Shown here piece after piece: positions 9,027 to 17,886 of a stretch of 64,000 bases of DNA; within the stretch, counting starts at the first letter, position 1, and each line of letters begins with the position of its first letter. The notes beneath the pieces were generated by a model. That model was not told the DNA's origin, made no database searches, and saw only the letters and a list, made by a program, of their open reading frames with translations. Location of the stretch: the NCBI RefSeq assembly GCF_965655635.1, contig NZ_CBFHHE010000006.1, forward strand, positions 36,892 through 100,891, given 5' to 3'. A program made the translations under genes and the position numbers. Origin of the DNA: Nereida sp965655635. GTDB taxonomy: Bacteria > Pseudomonadota > Alphaproteobacteria > Rhodobacterales > Rhodobacteraceae.

Positions 9027-9830
9027 ATGATGCCGACCAAAACTGATGCCGCCAAATGGGATGATTTAAAGACCCGTACACTTTCTGGCATTGGAATGGC
9101 CGTTGTTGGTGTGGCGGGAATTGTTGCAGGTGGCGTCTGGTATCAGATGCTCACGGTGTTTGTGACGGCCGTGATGGTTTGGGAAGTTGCAATGATGATC
9201 CAACCTGACCGGCCAACCTCTGGCATGTTAGCGGCGGCTTTAACGGCATCCGTTTTGTCGGGGTTGCTTGCCAGTGACTACCACGTGTTTTTACCGCTTT
9301 TGCTGATCCCACCGGTCTTTTTGGCGTTGTCGCTGAAAACCGAGCGGCTCGCTGGTTTTTGTTTTGCTTTGGGAATTCTGCTTGCAGGATGGGGCCTTGT
9401 TCATTTCCGCGAGACTTATGGCACCGTGTGGACCCTTTGGTTGGTCAGTGTTGTGATCGTCACAGACATTGGTGGATATTTTGCTGGCCGCACGTTTGGC
9501 GGGCCTAAATTTTGGCCAAGCGTTAGTCCGAAAAAGACATGGTCAGGAACTGTTGCGGGCTGGGGCCTGTCGGCGCTGATGGGCTATGTTTTTGCGGTTA
9601 ATACCGACGCAGGTGCGGCTCTTCCCATCATTTCTGTAGCGCTTAGTTTTGCAGGCCAGATGGGTGATGTCGCCGAAAGTGCACTTAAACGGCGGATGGA
9701 TGTAAAAGACAGTTCCACGCTTATTCCCGGCCATGGGGGTCTGTTTGACCGGTTCGATGCGCTGTTGGGTGCATCCCTTGTAATGCTATTGGTCGCGATG
9801 GTGCTTGATGTGCCGGGAGTTGCATTTTGA
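9027..9830 (+). CDS. cdsA: Phosphatidate cytidylyltransferase
   Basis: CdsA makes CDP-diacylglycerol from phosphatidate and CTP, the branch point of phospholipid synthesis at the inner membrane. The 267-residue protein has about seven hydrophobic segments, the SPKKTWSGTVAGWG motif and the family signature ending PGHGGLFDRFDALLGAS. Two ATG codons stand in tandem at the start. The stop overlaps the TTG start of dxr by 4 bases (TTGA), so the pair is translationally coupled. Confidence 0.96.
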   Translation: MMPTKTDAAKWDDLKTRTLSGIGMAVVGVAGIVAGGVWYQMLTVFVTAVMVWEVAMMIQPDRPTSGMLAAALTASVLSGLLASDYHVFLPLLLIPPVFLALSLKTERLAGFCFALGILLAGWGLVHFRETYGTVWTLWLVSVVIVTDIGGYFAGRTFGGPKFWPSVSPKKTWSGTVAGWGLSALMGYVFAVNTDAGAALPIISVALSFAGQMGDVAESALKRRMDVKDSSTLIPGHGGLFDRFDALLGASLVMLLVAMVLDVPGVAF

Positions 9831-10999
9831 AACGGGTGAGCATCTTCGGTGCGACCGGAAGTATCGGCCAAAACACGATTGATTTGATCCGCCGCGCTCA
9901 TGACGAATATCAGGTTGTTGCGCTGTCGGGTGGCGCAAACATAAAGCAGCTGGCTCAAGATGCTATTGAGCTTGGGGCAGAGGTAGCAGTCACATGTTAT
10001 GACGCGCGCCTTGATGAATTGCGCAGCGCGCTTGCCGGAAGCGGCGTTGAGGCGCAGGCAGGCTCAAACGCGATCAAAGAGGCGGCAGCGCGCCCTGCAG
10101 ATTGGATTATGTCGGCAATTGTTGGTGTTGCTGGCCTTGTTCCAAGCCTTGAGGCCGTAAAACAAGGCGCTACGCTGGCGTTGGCAAACAAAGAATCCCT
10201 TGTCGCTGCGGGCCCGTTACTGATGCGATTGGCGCGCGAAAATAATGCGATCATTCTGCCTGTTGATAGCGAACACTCAGGTGTTTTTCAGGCGTTGATT
10301 GGTGAGGAGGTGTCTGCTGTTGAGCGTGTTATAATCACTGCTAGCGGGGGCGCTTTTCGCGATTGGCCTATCGATAAAATTAGGACAGCGACTGTTGTAG
10401 ATGCGTCAAGTCATCCAAATTGGGACATGGGGCAGCGGATCACCATTGATAGCGCTTCAATGTTTAATAAGTCTTTAGAACTTATTGAAGCCAAAGAGTT
10501 TTTTGGCGTTTCGCCGTCGCAAATTGAGACACTTGTCCACCCTGAGAGCATGATCCATGCGCTCGTTGGTTTTAATGATGGGGCGCTGATGGCCCATGTG
10601 GGTCCGCCTGATATGCGTCATGCGATCGGGTTTGCGCTTCACTGGCCTGAACGGCGCAAGCTGCCTGTTGAGCGGCTCGATCTGGCCAAGATTGGATCAT
10701 TCACATTTCGCGCCCCAGACGAAGCACGATATCCCGCCCTAAGGCTTGCCCGCGAGGTGATGGAGCTTGGTGGGCTGTCAGGCGCCGTGTTCAACGGCGC
10801 CAAAGAGCGCGCACTTGATCATTTTATTGCTGGTAACATCGGCTTTTTGGATATGGCGCAGGTCGTTGAACAAGTGCTGAGCCAAATGGACGCAGACAAT
10901 CGCCTCAGAAATGCCGATATCACCCTTGATACGGTGCAGTCCGCAGACCAAATGGCAAGGCAGATCGCGGATATCAAAAGCAAAGCTGCAGCCGCGTAA
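9827..10999 (+). CDS. dxr: 1-deoxy-D-xylulose 5-phosphate reductoisomerase
   Basis: Dxr converts DXP to 2-C-methyl-D-erythritol 4-phosphate with NADPH, the committed step of the MEP isoprenoid pathway; ispDF at 53.9-55.1 kb supplies later steps. The 390-residue protein has the NADPH-binding FGATGSIGQNT at the N-terminus, ANKESLV, the metal-binding PVDSEHSGVFQ and the SGGAFRDW motif. It begins with TTG, overlapping the cdsA stop. That start gives the normal family N-terminus, since the only nearby alternative (GTG at 9836) would trim the first strand. Confidence 0.96.
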   Translation: MKRVSIFGATGSIGQNTIDLIRRAHDEYQVVALSGGANIKQLAQDAIELGAEVAVTCYDARLDELRSALAGSGVEAQAGSNAIKEAAARPADWIMSAIVGVAGLVPSLEAVKQGATLALANKESLVAAGPLLMRLARENNAIILPVDSEHSGVFQALIGEEVSAVERVIITASGGAFRDWPIDKIRTATVVDASSHPNWDMGQRITIDSASMFNKSLELIEAKEFFGVSPSQIETLVHPESMIHALVGFNDGALMAHVGPPDMRHAIGFALHWPERRKLPVERLDLAKIGSFTFRAPDEARYPALRLAREVMELGGLSGAVFNGAKERALDHFIAGNIGFLDMAQVVEQVLSQMDADNRLRNADITLDTVQSADQMARQIADIKSKAAAA

Positions 11000-11047
11000 T
11001 TTATCTAACGCACCAATAAAAAGCGTGCAGATCGGGCGAATAACATC

Positions 11048-12376
11048 ATGGATTTAGCAAGTCTTATCAGTGAGTTTGGCGGCATCGCCTATACGCTATT
11101 GGCATTTGTTGTGGCGCTTTCCGTGATTGTCGCGATCCACGAGTACGGCCATTATATTGTGGGCCGTTGGTCAGGCATTCATGCAGAGGTATTTAGCCTT
11201 GGCTTTGGGCCGGTGCTCTATTCACGGGTGGATCGGCGCGGCACTAAATGGCAGATCGCGGCACTGCCGTTTGGCGGGTACGTCAAGTTTCTTGGTGATG
11301 CAAACGCTGCTTCCGTTGGAAGCGCTGATGGTGAGGCAGCCCCTGCGCGCAACACAATGGCGGGCGCGCCTTTGTGGGCACGCTCTGCCACCGTCGCCGC
11401 AGGGCCGTTTTTCAACTTTGCGCTGTCGATCCTGATTTTTGCTGGTGTGATTTTATGGGATGGCAAAGCTGCGGATCCGTTGACCATCGCTGAACTGCCC
11501 TCGTTGCCGCCCAAAATGCAGCAGGGGCTTCAGGACGGTGATGCGTTGATTGAAATAAACGGCTCTGATGTGACGACAACAGAAAAGTTCGCGGCTACAT
11601 TCCGCTCGCTCCCCAACGAGCCGACCCTCGACTATGTGGTTGAGCGGGACGGCGTCCAAATTGAGGTTTCAGGGCCATATCCATCGGTCCCAATCGTGAC
11701 CAGTCTGGCGCCGAAGTCAGCGGCGCTGTCTGTGAACATGAAAATCGATGACGTGATCACGGCGATAAACGGGTCTCCTGTTTTTGCCTCGGATCAGGTG
11801 ATGGCGGCTGTTGTGGCGTCCGAAGGCGCGCCATTGCTGTTGGACGTCTGGCGTGATGGCCAGTCAATGCAATTTACGCTGGTCCCACGGCCGCGCGACA
11901 CGCCGCTTGCAGACGGAACGTTCGAGCGCCGTTGGATGATTGGCATCGGGATGGGCTGGTTTTTTGAGCCAAAAACAGAACCCGTAGGAATAGGGGAAGC
12001 GGTGACTGATGGCGTGCGGCTAACATGGGGTGTGATCACCGGCAGTTTGAACGGACTTAAACAAGTTATCACTGGTGCGATCAGCACGTGTAACTTGAAC
12101 GGCCCCGTTGGTATTGCCCAAACATCCGGCGCGATGGCCAGCCAAGGGGGGCAGAGCTTTATTTGGTTTATCGCATTTCTATCTACGGCCGTCGGGCTTT
12201 TGAACCTGTTTCCGATCCCAGTTCTGGATGGCGGGCATTTGGTATTCCACGCGTATGAGGCGATCACTGGACGGCAGCCGTCAGCGCGGGCGCTCGAGAT
12301 ATTCATGGCCGCAGGACTGACGTTGTTGTTGGGTCTGATGGTGTTTGCCTTGGGGCATGATATTTTTTGCACCTGA
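11048..12376 (+). CDS. rseP: RIP metalloprotease RseP (site-2 protease)
   Basis: This 442-residue inner-membrane zinc protease cleaves within membranes, typically anti-sigma factors and remnant signal peptides. The first transmembrane segment carries the zinc motif HEYGH, followed by GFGPVLYSR. The middle holds PDZ-like sequence (residues about 130-280, with LAPKSAA and VNMKIDDVITAING), and the C-terminal membrane region has the third metal ligand in PIPVLDGGHL. It follows dxr by 48 bases and precedes bamA, the usual place in the envelope cluster. Confidence 0.95.
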   Translation: MDLASLISEFGGIAYTLLAFVVALSVIVAIHEYGHYIVGRWSGIHAEVFSLGFGPVLYSRVDRRGTKWQIAALPFGGYVKFLGDANAASVGSADGEAAPARNTMAGAPLWARSATVAAGPFFNFALSILIFAGVILWDGKAADPLTIAELPSLPPKMQQGLQDGDALIEINGSDVTTTEKFAATFRSLPNEPTLDYVVERDGVQIEVSGPYPSVPIVTSLAPKSAALSVNMKIDDVITAINGSPVFASDQVMAAVVASEGAPLLLDVWRDGQSMQFTLVPRPRDTPLADGTFERRWMIGIGMGWFFEPKTEPVGIGEAVTDGVRLTWGVITGSLNGLKQVITGAISTCNLNGPVGIAQTSGAMASQGGQSFIWFIAFLSTAVGLLNLFPIPVLDGGHLVFHAYEAITGRQPSARALEIFMAAGLTLLLGLMVFALGHDIFCT

Positions 12377-12480
12377 TGCTTGCCGTTTGATGCGCGCCGT
12401 TCGGCATTGCGTGGACGGATATTTGACATAGGCGAAGATGGCTCTTGGTTCATCTCGCTTAATTTCGGCCTTATTTAGCT

Positions 12481-12486
12481 TATAAT
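12481..12486 (+). promoter_or_regulatory. Candidate -10 element upstream of the 43-aa ORF
   Basis: A perfect TATAAT stands 48 bases upstream of the small ORF at 12534, in the rseP-bamA gap. No good -35 lies 16-18 bases upstream (nearest CTTAAT), so this is a weak call. A TTGACA at 12423-12428 lacks a matching -10. Confidence 0.3.
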
Positions 12487-12533
12487 AACATCAAGAGCGC
12501 GCGTGTGTATGTTCATGATTTCAGGGGGCATCT

Positions 12534-12665
12534 ATGCAAACAATTCATCAATCATATTGCAGCATGCGCCTGGTTTTGGACCTGCATTGGGACCGTGCGC
12601 TCTATCTTGCAACAATCGCTGCTGCCCTTTGGGCAGGCAGTGTGATTGGAAGCGTTTCACAGTAG
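12534..12665 (+). CDS. Small hypothetical protein, 43 aa, between rseP and bamA
   Basis: An ATG at 12534 has a strong ribosome-binding site (AGGGGG, about 6 bases upstream) and opens 43 codons. The product begins MQTIHQSYCSMRLVLDLHWDR and ends with one hydrophobic segment (about residues 23-42), so it is probably a membrane microprotein. A TATAAT lies upstream and a hairpin with a short T run follows the stop, so it may be its own transcript. The pattern of a short N-terminus, SMRL...D and one helix resembles small hypothetical proteins I remember from Rhodobacteraceae genomes; I could not check this. Function is unknown. Confidence 0.55.
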   Translation: MQTIHQSYCSMRLVLDLHWDRALYLATIAAALWAGSVIGSVSQ

Positions 12666-12692
12666 TGATCACGGCCCACATGATCACCTTTT
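12665..12692 (+). terminator. Hairpin after the 43-aa ORF
   Basis: GTGATCA (12665-12671) pairs with TGATCAC (12681-12687) around a 9-base loop and is followed by CTTTTG. It begins at the last base of the small ORF's stop codon and may end a short transcript before bamA. Confidence 0.5.
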
Positions 12693-12773
12693 GCGGGCTG
12701 TCAGATCGTTTTGACATCATGCTTTAGAAAGGATATTTCTGGCATCAGATTTTAGGTTTGCTGGGGATAGCTA

Positions 12774-15065
12774 ATGGGTTTGCTTTTGGGTGTATGTCGT
12801 GCCGGAACAGGTACGATAAAACGAGCGGGCCTAGCAGCAGTGACTGCCGGCTTTATGTCCGGCGCTGTCCACGCGCAGTCTTTTACATTTGATAACGTTG
12901 AAATTGAAGGGAACGCCCGCGTTGAAGCGGCTACCATCCTGTCGTTTGCGGGCATTAGCCGGGGTGAGACGATCAGTGCAGGGCAATTGAACGACGCATT
13001 TCAACGGGTGCTAAGTTCGGGCCTTTTTGAGGACGTAGTTCTGACGCCACGCGGGAGCACACTTGTGATTGAAGTCGCTGAATTCCCCACAATTAACCAG
13101 ATCAACGTTGAAGGTAACCGCCGGCTCAAAGATGAGGTTGTACAAAGCCTAATCGCCTCGCAACCGCGCCGCGTCTACAGCCCAAGCGTGGCCGAACAGG
13201 ATGCCGAACTGATCGCGCAAGCCTACGCGGAGCAGGGGCGTTTGGCCGCAACTGTTAAGCCAAGCATCATTCGCCGTTCTGACAACCGCGTCGATCTTGT
13301 GTTCGAAGTAACCGAAGGCCGCGTTGTCGAAGTTGAGCGCTTGTCGTTTACGGGCAACCGCGCTTATTCGGACCGCCGTTTGCGCGGTGTTCTGCAAACC
13401 AAACAAGCGGGTATCTTTCGCCAAGTCGTTAGCCGTGACACGTTTATCGAAGACCGCGTGAATTTTGACCGCCAAGTTCTAAGCGACTTTTACGCCTCTC
13501 GCGGTTATGTGGATTTCAATATCCAAGGTGTCTCATCCGAGCTGACCCGCGAGCGCGACGCGTTCCTGATCACATTTGATGTCGAAGAAGGCCAGCAGTT
13601 CCGCCTTGGAGAGGTCAATGTTGTAAGCCTTTTGGATGATGTGGACGCCGCTGAATTCGAAGATGCGCTAAAAGTTGGTCGCTCACCGGTCTATTCCCCG
13701 AACCTGATCGACATCAACATTGCCCGCCTTGAGCGCCGCGCGCTTGAGTTGGGTTTGAACTTTGTGCGCGCCGATCCGCGGGCGACGCGCAACGATCGCG
13801 ATCTGACCTTTGATGTGACGTTCGAGCTGACACGTGGTGATCGCATTTTTGTTGAGCGCATTGATATTGAAGGCAACTTAACAACGCTTGATCGGGTCAT
13901 TCGCCGTCAATTCAAAGTGGTCGAAGGTGATCCGTTCAATCCCCGTGAAATCCGCAATTCAGCCGAGCGTATCCGCGCTTTGGGTTACTTCGGTAATGCG
14001 GGCGTGCAGGCACGCGAAGGTTCAAGCCCCAACCAAGTTGTGATTGACGTGGATGTGGAAGAACAACCTACCGGTAGCCTATCGTTCGGGGCTAGCTTTG
14101 GCACCGCAAACGGTTTTGGCCTGACAGCTGAGCTGAGTGAGCGTAACTTCTTGGGCCGTGGGCAGTCAGTTTCGCTTGGTTTCAACACCACCGATGGTAG
14201 TGAATCCCTCAGCTTTAGTTTCAACGAGCCTGCGTTTCTGGACCGTGAGTTGGGCTTCGGTCTGTCCGGCAGCTATGGCACCACCGATAGTGATTTCGCG
14301 GCCTACAACACAGAACGCGCACGTCTGTCTCCATCCATCAACTTCCCTGTGAGTGAAAACGGCCGGTTGAGTCTGCGGTATTCACTGGGATTCGAGGAGG
14401 TGCTTGATGCAGCTGTAGGTTCACAGCTGCTTAGCGATGATGACGATGCAGGGCGGCAAATTGTCAGCTCTGTAGGTTACACATACAGTTTTGACACGCG
14501 TACTACGGGGTTAAACCCTGATGCAGGACTCGTTTTCAGGTTTTCCCAAGACTTCGCTGGTGTAGGTGGAGATAAAGAATATCTTCGTAGTACTTTGTTT
14601 GCTGGAACAACTACAAAGGTCCTGAGTGATGAGGTTACGCTTCGTGCGGTACTAGAAGGTGGGGCATTAAACTCGCTAAAAGACAGTAATAGCTCAGTAA
14701 CTGATCGCTTCGCATCAAGTGGCCGTTTGCGAGGCTTTGAACCCAATGGTTTTGGCCCTCGCGAGGGCGATTTTGCAGTTGGCGGTAACTACTATGCTGT
14801 TGTGCGACTTGAGGCAGATTTCCCAATCGGGCTGCCTGAAGAGTACGGCATTTCAGGGGGAGTGTACTTTGATGCGGGATCTGTTTGGGGCTTGGATAAC
14901 GATCTGATTGATGACAGCTTCTCACTTCGTTCTGCCATTGGTTTTTCAATCTTTTGGAACACCGCGATTGGTCCGCTACGGTTCAACTTCTCAAAACCGC
15001 TCGAATTTAAAGAAGACTTCGATAAAACGGAAACCTTTGATCTTTCCGTTTCGACAAGCTTCTAA
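12774..15065 (+). CDS. bamA: Outer membrane protein assembly factor BamA
   Basis: BamA is the core of the BAM complex, which folds beta-barrel proteins into the outer membrane. The 763-residue protein has a signal peptide ending near AVHAQ, five POTRA repeats over residues about 35-420 (recurring patterns such as INQINVEGNRRL and FVERIDIEGN), and a C-terminal 16-strand barrel with the loop-6 motif GRLRGFEPNGFGPRE. It ends in phenylalanine. GGGGATAG precedes the start. ompH, a chaperone of the same pathway, overlaps its stop by one base (TAATG). Confidence 0.97.
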   Translation: MGLLLGVCRAGTGTIKRAGLAAVTAGFMSGAVHAQSFTFDNVEIEGNARVEAATILSFAGISRGETISAGQLNDAFQRVLSSGLFEDVVLTPRGSTLVIEVAEFPTINQINVEGNRRLKDEVVQSLIASQPRRVYSPSVAEQDAELIAQAYAEQGRLAATVKPSIIRRSDNRVDLVFEVTEGRVVEVERLSFTGNRAYSDRRLRGVLQTKQAGIFRQVVSRDTFIEDRVNFDRQVLSDFYASRGYVDFNIQGVSSELTRERDAFLITFDVEEGQQFRLGEVNVVSLLDDVDAAEFEDALKVGRSPVYSPNLIDINIARLERRALELGLNFVRADPRATRNDRDLTFDVTFELTRGDRIFVERIDIEGNLTTLDRVIRRQFKVVEGDPFNPREIRNSAERIRALGYFGNAGVQAREGSSPNQVVIDVDVEEQPTGSLSFGASFGTANGFGLTAELSERNFLGRGQSVSLGFNTTDGSESLSFSFNEPAFLDRELGFGLSGSYGTTDSDFAAYNTERARLSPSINFPVSENGRLSLRYSLGFEEVLDAAVGSQLLSDDDDAGRQIVSSVGYTYSFDTRTTGLNPDAGLVFRFSQDFAGVGGDKEYLRSTLFAGTTTKVLSDEVTLRAVLEGGALNSLKDSNSSVTDRFASSGRLRGFEPNGFGPREGDFAVGGNYYAVVRLEADFPIGLPEEYGISGGVYFDAGSVWGLDNDLIDDSFSLRSAIGFSIFWNTAIGPLRFNFSKPLEFKEDFDKTETFDLSVSTSF

Positions 15066-15628
15066 TGCTTAGGGGCGTTTTTGCCTTCTGCGCTGTGCTT
15101 TGCATCACCGCGGGTGCTGCACAGGCACAAACAACGCGTGGGCCGGGATTTGATACAGGTGTGGTGATGAGCGCGATCCTTGTGATCGATAGTGACCGCT
15201 TCTTCACCAACAGCGAATACGGCAAGCGCGTCGCAACCGATCTTGAAGCAGAGCGGATGCGCCTTGTGCAAACCAAACGTGAGTTAGAGACAGAGCTTGA
15301 AGCCGAAGAACAGCGGTTGCTTGAGTTGCGTGATGTCACGCCGGCAGATGAATTTTCGGCGATGGTTGATGTGTTTGATATCCGCGTTCAACGTGCGCGA
15401 CAGTCCCAAGATGAAACAGGGCGCGTGCTGTCGCAACGATATGAACGCGCACGGGCCGAGTTCATCAATGAGGCGCTTCCGATTCTGGCCAACATTTTGG
15501 CCGAGCGTCGCGCAGTAGCGGTACTTGAGCGTGGCAGCGTCTTTTTGTCGGCGGATGCGATCGACATCACGGATGAGGCTATTCGTTTGGCTGATGCTGC
15601 CATCGGGGACGGATCAAAATCTGAATAG
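15065..15628 (+). CDS. OmpH/Skp-family periplasmic chaperone
   Basis: Skp-type chaperones hold unfolded outer membrane proteins in the periplasm and deliver them to BamA. The 187-residue product has a signal peptide (to about AAQAQ), a short beta core (SAILVIDSDRFF ... AVAVLERGSVFLSADAIDIT) and a long charged helical hairpin between (residues about 55-135, rich in Glu, Arg and Gln). That is the jellyfish layout of OmpH. Its ATG overlaps the bamA stop, so the two are coupled. About 100 bases separate it from fabZ. Confidence 0.88.
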   Translation: MLRGVFAFCAVLCITAGAAQAQTTRGPGFDTGVVMSAILVIDSDRFFTNSEYGKRVATDLEAERMRLVQTKRELETELEAEEQRLLELRDVTPADEFSAMVDVFDIRVQRARQSQDETGRVLSQRYERARAEFINEALPILANILAERRAVAVLERGSVFLSADAIDITDEAIRLADAAIGDGSKSE

Positions 15629-15729
15629 GGTAGACGTTATCAGTGTGGCTTCGACCGCAGCCTATGAAACTTGCCGCCATCGCTGCGCTTTGCTAGGCAG
15701 GGGAACAAGATATAACGCAGGTGACTTTC

Positions 15730-16206
15730 ATGAGCGACGCAGCCCAGACCGATCTAAAATCAGCAGATATTGGCTTGATCCAACGGATCATACCGCACCG
15801 CTATCCGTTTCTACTTGTTGATAAAGTTATCGATATTGACGGGTATCAATCCGCTGTTGGCATCAAAAACGTCACCATGAATGAGCCACATTTTCAGGGG
15901 CACTTCCCATCCAAACCTATCATGCCCGGCGTGACCATCATTGAGGCACTGGCTCAGACATCTGCTGTGATGGTGGGCGTTGCGATGGACATGGTTGATA
16001 AGGATTTGCTGGTTTACTTTATGGGGATCGACAACGCGAAGTTCCGGCGCATGGTTGTGCCCGGTGACGTGGTGCGTTTGGCCGTGGAAACCACCCGGGG
16101 CAAAGTCGGCGGAAAAGTCTGGAAATTCCGCGGCGTTGCAACAGTGGACGGTGAGATGGCCGCTGAATGTGATTTCACAGCAATGATGGATTTGTCCAAA
16201 GCATGA
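15730..16206 (+). CDS. fabZ: 3-hydroxyacyl-ACP dehydratase FabZ
   Basis: FabZ dehydrates 3-hydroxyacyl-ACP in fatty acid elongation and competes with LpxA for its substrate. The 158-residue hotdog protein has IPHRYPFLLVD, the catalytic-His region HFQGHFPSKPIMPGV and the catalytic Glu in IIEALAQTSAVM. I chose the ATG at 15730 with AGGTGA upstream; a GTG at 15721 is possible. It overlaps lpxA by 4 bases (ATGA). lpxD, often between ompH and fabZ in other proteobacteria, is absent here. Confidence 0.97.
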   Translation: MSDAAQTDLKSADIGLIQRIIPHRYPFLLVDKVIDIDGYQSAVGIKNVTMNEPHFQGHFPSKPIMPGVTIIEALAQTSAVMVGVAMDMVDKDLLVYFMGIDNAKFRRMVVPGDVVRLAVETTRGKVGGKVWKFRGVATVDGEMAAECDFTAMMDLSKA

Positions 16207-16988
16207 GTGGAAATATTCACCCCTCAGCGGTTATCGAAGACGGTGCTGTCATTGGCGATGGTGTTGAGATTGGGCCATTCTGCCATGTTGGGCCGCACGT
16301 TAAACTGGCGGATGGCGTCATTCTCAAATCACACGTGGTCGTGGCAGGGGATACCGAGATTGGCCCTGAGACGGTTATTTTTCCGTTCTCAAGCATTGGT
16401 GAAATCCCGCAAGACCTAAAATTTGCCGGCGAACAGACAAAGCTCATCATTGGTGCGCGGAACCGCATTCGTGAGCACGTTACGATGAACACCGGCACGT
16501 CCGGCGGCGGTGGCGTGACACGCGTTGGGGATGACGGGTTGTTTATGGCGGGCTGTCATGTTGCCCATGACGCAGTCATTGGCGACCGTGTGGTAATCGT
16601 GAACCAAACAGCAATCGCCGGTCACTGTGTGATCGAGGACGACGTTATCATCGGCGGGCTGTGCGGCATCCACCAGTTTGTGCGCATCGGTACGGGCGCT
16701 ATCGTTGGGGCGCTTTCAATGGTGACAAATGATGTGATCCCACATGGATTGGTCCAAGGCCCACGGGGCGAGTTGGACGGTCTCAACCTTGTTGGGTTGA
16801 AACGCAAAGGCGTCGCACGTGCGGATATCACCGCATTAAGAGTGGCTTTTCAAACGCTGAAGCAAGGCGAGGGCAGTTTTGCCGAACGCGCCGCGCGCTT
16901 GGTTCAAGACAGCGACAGTGATTATGTGGCGGATTTGGTGCGCTTTGTTACGGGCACCACGGATCGCCACTTCCTTACCCCAAAATGA
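16203..16988 (+). CDS. lpxA: UDP-N-acetylglucosamine O-acyltransferase
   Basis: LpxA transfers a 3-hydroxyacyl chain from ACP to UDP-GlcNAc, the first step of lipid A synthesis. The 261-residue protein has the hexapeptide-repeat left-handed helix from residue about 5 (IHPSAVIEDGAVIGDGVEIG), the catalytic-His region GCHVAHDAVIGDRVV, HQFVRIGTGAIVG, and a C-terminal helical domain beginning LVGLKRKGV. It overlaps fabZ upstream and lpxI downstream by 4 bases each. Confidence 0.97.
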   Translation: MSGNIHPSAVIEDGAVIGDGVEIGPFCHVGPHVKLADGVILKSHVVVAGDTEIGPETVIFPFSSIGEIPQDLKFAGEQTKLIIGARNRIREHVTMNTGTSGGGGVTRVGDDGLFMAGCHVAHDAVIGDRVVIVNQTAIAGHCVIEDDVIIGGLCGIHQFVRIGTGAIVGALSMVTNDVIPHGLVQGPRGELDGLNLVGLKRKGVARADITALRVAFQTLKQGEGSFAERAARLVQDSDSDYVADLVRFVTGTTDRHFLTPK

Positions 16989-17872
16989 TTGCACTGATTG
17001 CAGGGCAGGGCCAATTGCCTGTTGCGGTGCATCGTGCGCTCAAAACAGCGGGCCGCGCCCACGTCATTGCGGCAATGGGCGATGTCGATCCCTGTTTGCC
17101 GGATGTGCGGCCGTTTCGGGTGGAACAATTAGGCACGTTTTTTGCCGCACTTACGGACCTTGGGGTGAGCCTGGTGTGTTTTGCCGGCGCTACCACTCGC
17201 CCACAGATTGACCCATCGAAAATAGACGCGGCCACTTTGCCGTTGGTGCCAAAAATTGCGGCAGCAATGGCAGGGGGTGATGATAGCACTTTGCGCGTGG
17301 CGATTTCGCTCTTTGAGGGCGCCGGTTTTCAAGTCATAGCTGCCCCGCAACTTGTCGACGGCCTGCTGCCTCCCCAAGGAGATTTGACAGCGCAAAAGCC
17401 ATCTGAGCGCGATTTAAAAGATATTGCACGCGCCCGTGACGTGCATGGTGCTCTGGCCGCTGCAGACGTTGGGCAAGCGGTGATCGTCGGCCATGGTCAG
17501 GTTTTGGCGGTTGAGGCGCTTTTGGGCACCGATTGGATGATGCAGTCTTTGTTACAAGCAGCACCTGCGCAAGACGTGGCAGATGTGTTTTCTGATCCGT
17601 TGGGTTTTGCTACGGATGTTTTGGCCGGACCAATCCAAGATGCCCCTCGCCGGAACCCTCGGTTGCCAGAAGGCGGCGTGCTTTATAAGGCACCGAAGGC
17701 GGGGCAGGATTTACGAATTGACCTGCCTACAATTGGGCCGGAAACCATTCGTGGTGCCATCGCGCTTGGTCTGAACGGCATCGCGATCGGCCCCAACACG
17801 CAAGTTCTGGAACTTGATAAAACCATCGCCGCCGCATCCAATGGTGGGCTGTTTTTACACGTGCTGGCATAG
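16985..17872 (+). CDS. lpxI: UDP-2,3-diacylglucosamine pyrophosphatase LpxI
   Basis: LpxI hydrolyses UDP-2,3-diacylglucosamine to lipid X and UMP, replacing LpxH in many alphaproteobacteria. The 295-residue protein (DUF1009 type) begins MIALIAGQGQLPVAV, has the central GHGQVLAVEALLGTDWMM and a C-terminal RIDLPTIGPETI containing the conserved Asp. Its place between lpxA and lpxB, overlapping lpxA by 4 bases and 8-14 bases before lpxB, fits the pathway order exactly. Confidence 0.95.
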   Translation: MIALIAGQGQLPVAVHRALKTAGRAHVIAAMGDVDPCLPDVRPFRVEQLGTFFAALTDLGVSLVCFAGATTRPQIDPSKIDAATLPLVPKIAAAMAGGDDSTLRVAISLFEGAGFQVIAAPQLVDGLLPPQGDLTAQKPSERDLKDIARARDVHGALAAADVGQAVIVGHGQVLAVEALLGTDWMMQSLLQAAPAQDVADVFSDPLGFATDVLAGPIQDAPRRNPRLPEGGVLYKAPKAGQDLRIDLPTIGPETIRGAIALGLNGIAIGPNTQVLELDKTIAAASNGGLFLHVLA

Positions 17873-17886
17873 GCGGCCGTGTGGCG

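Noticed and set aside
12423..12428. TTGACA as a promoter between rseP and bamA
   Set aside because: No -10-like sequence lies 16-18 bases downstream.
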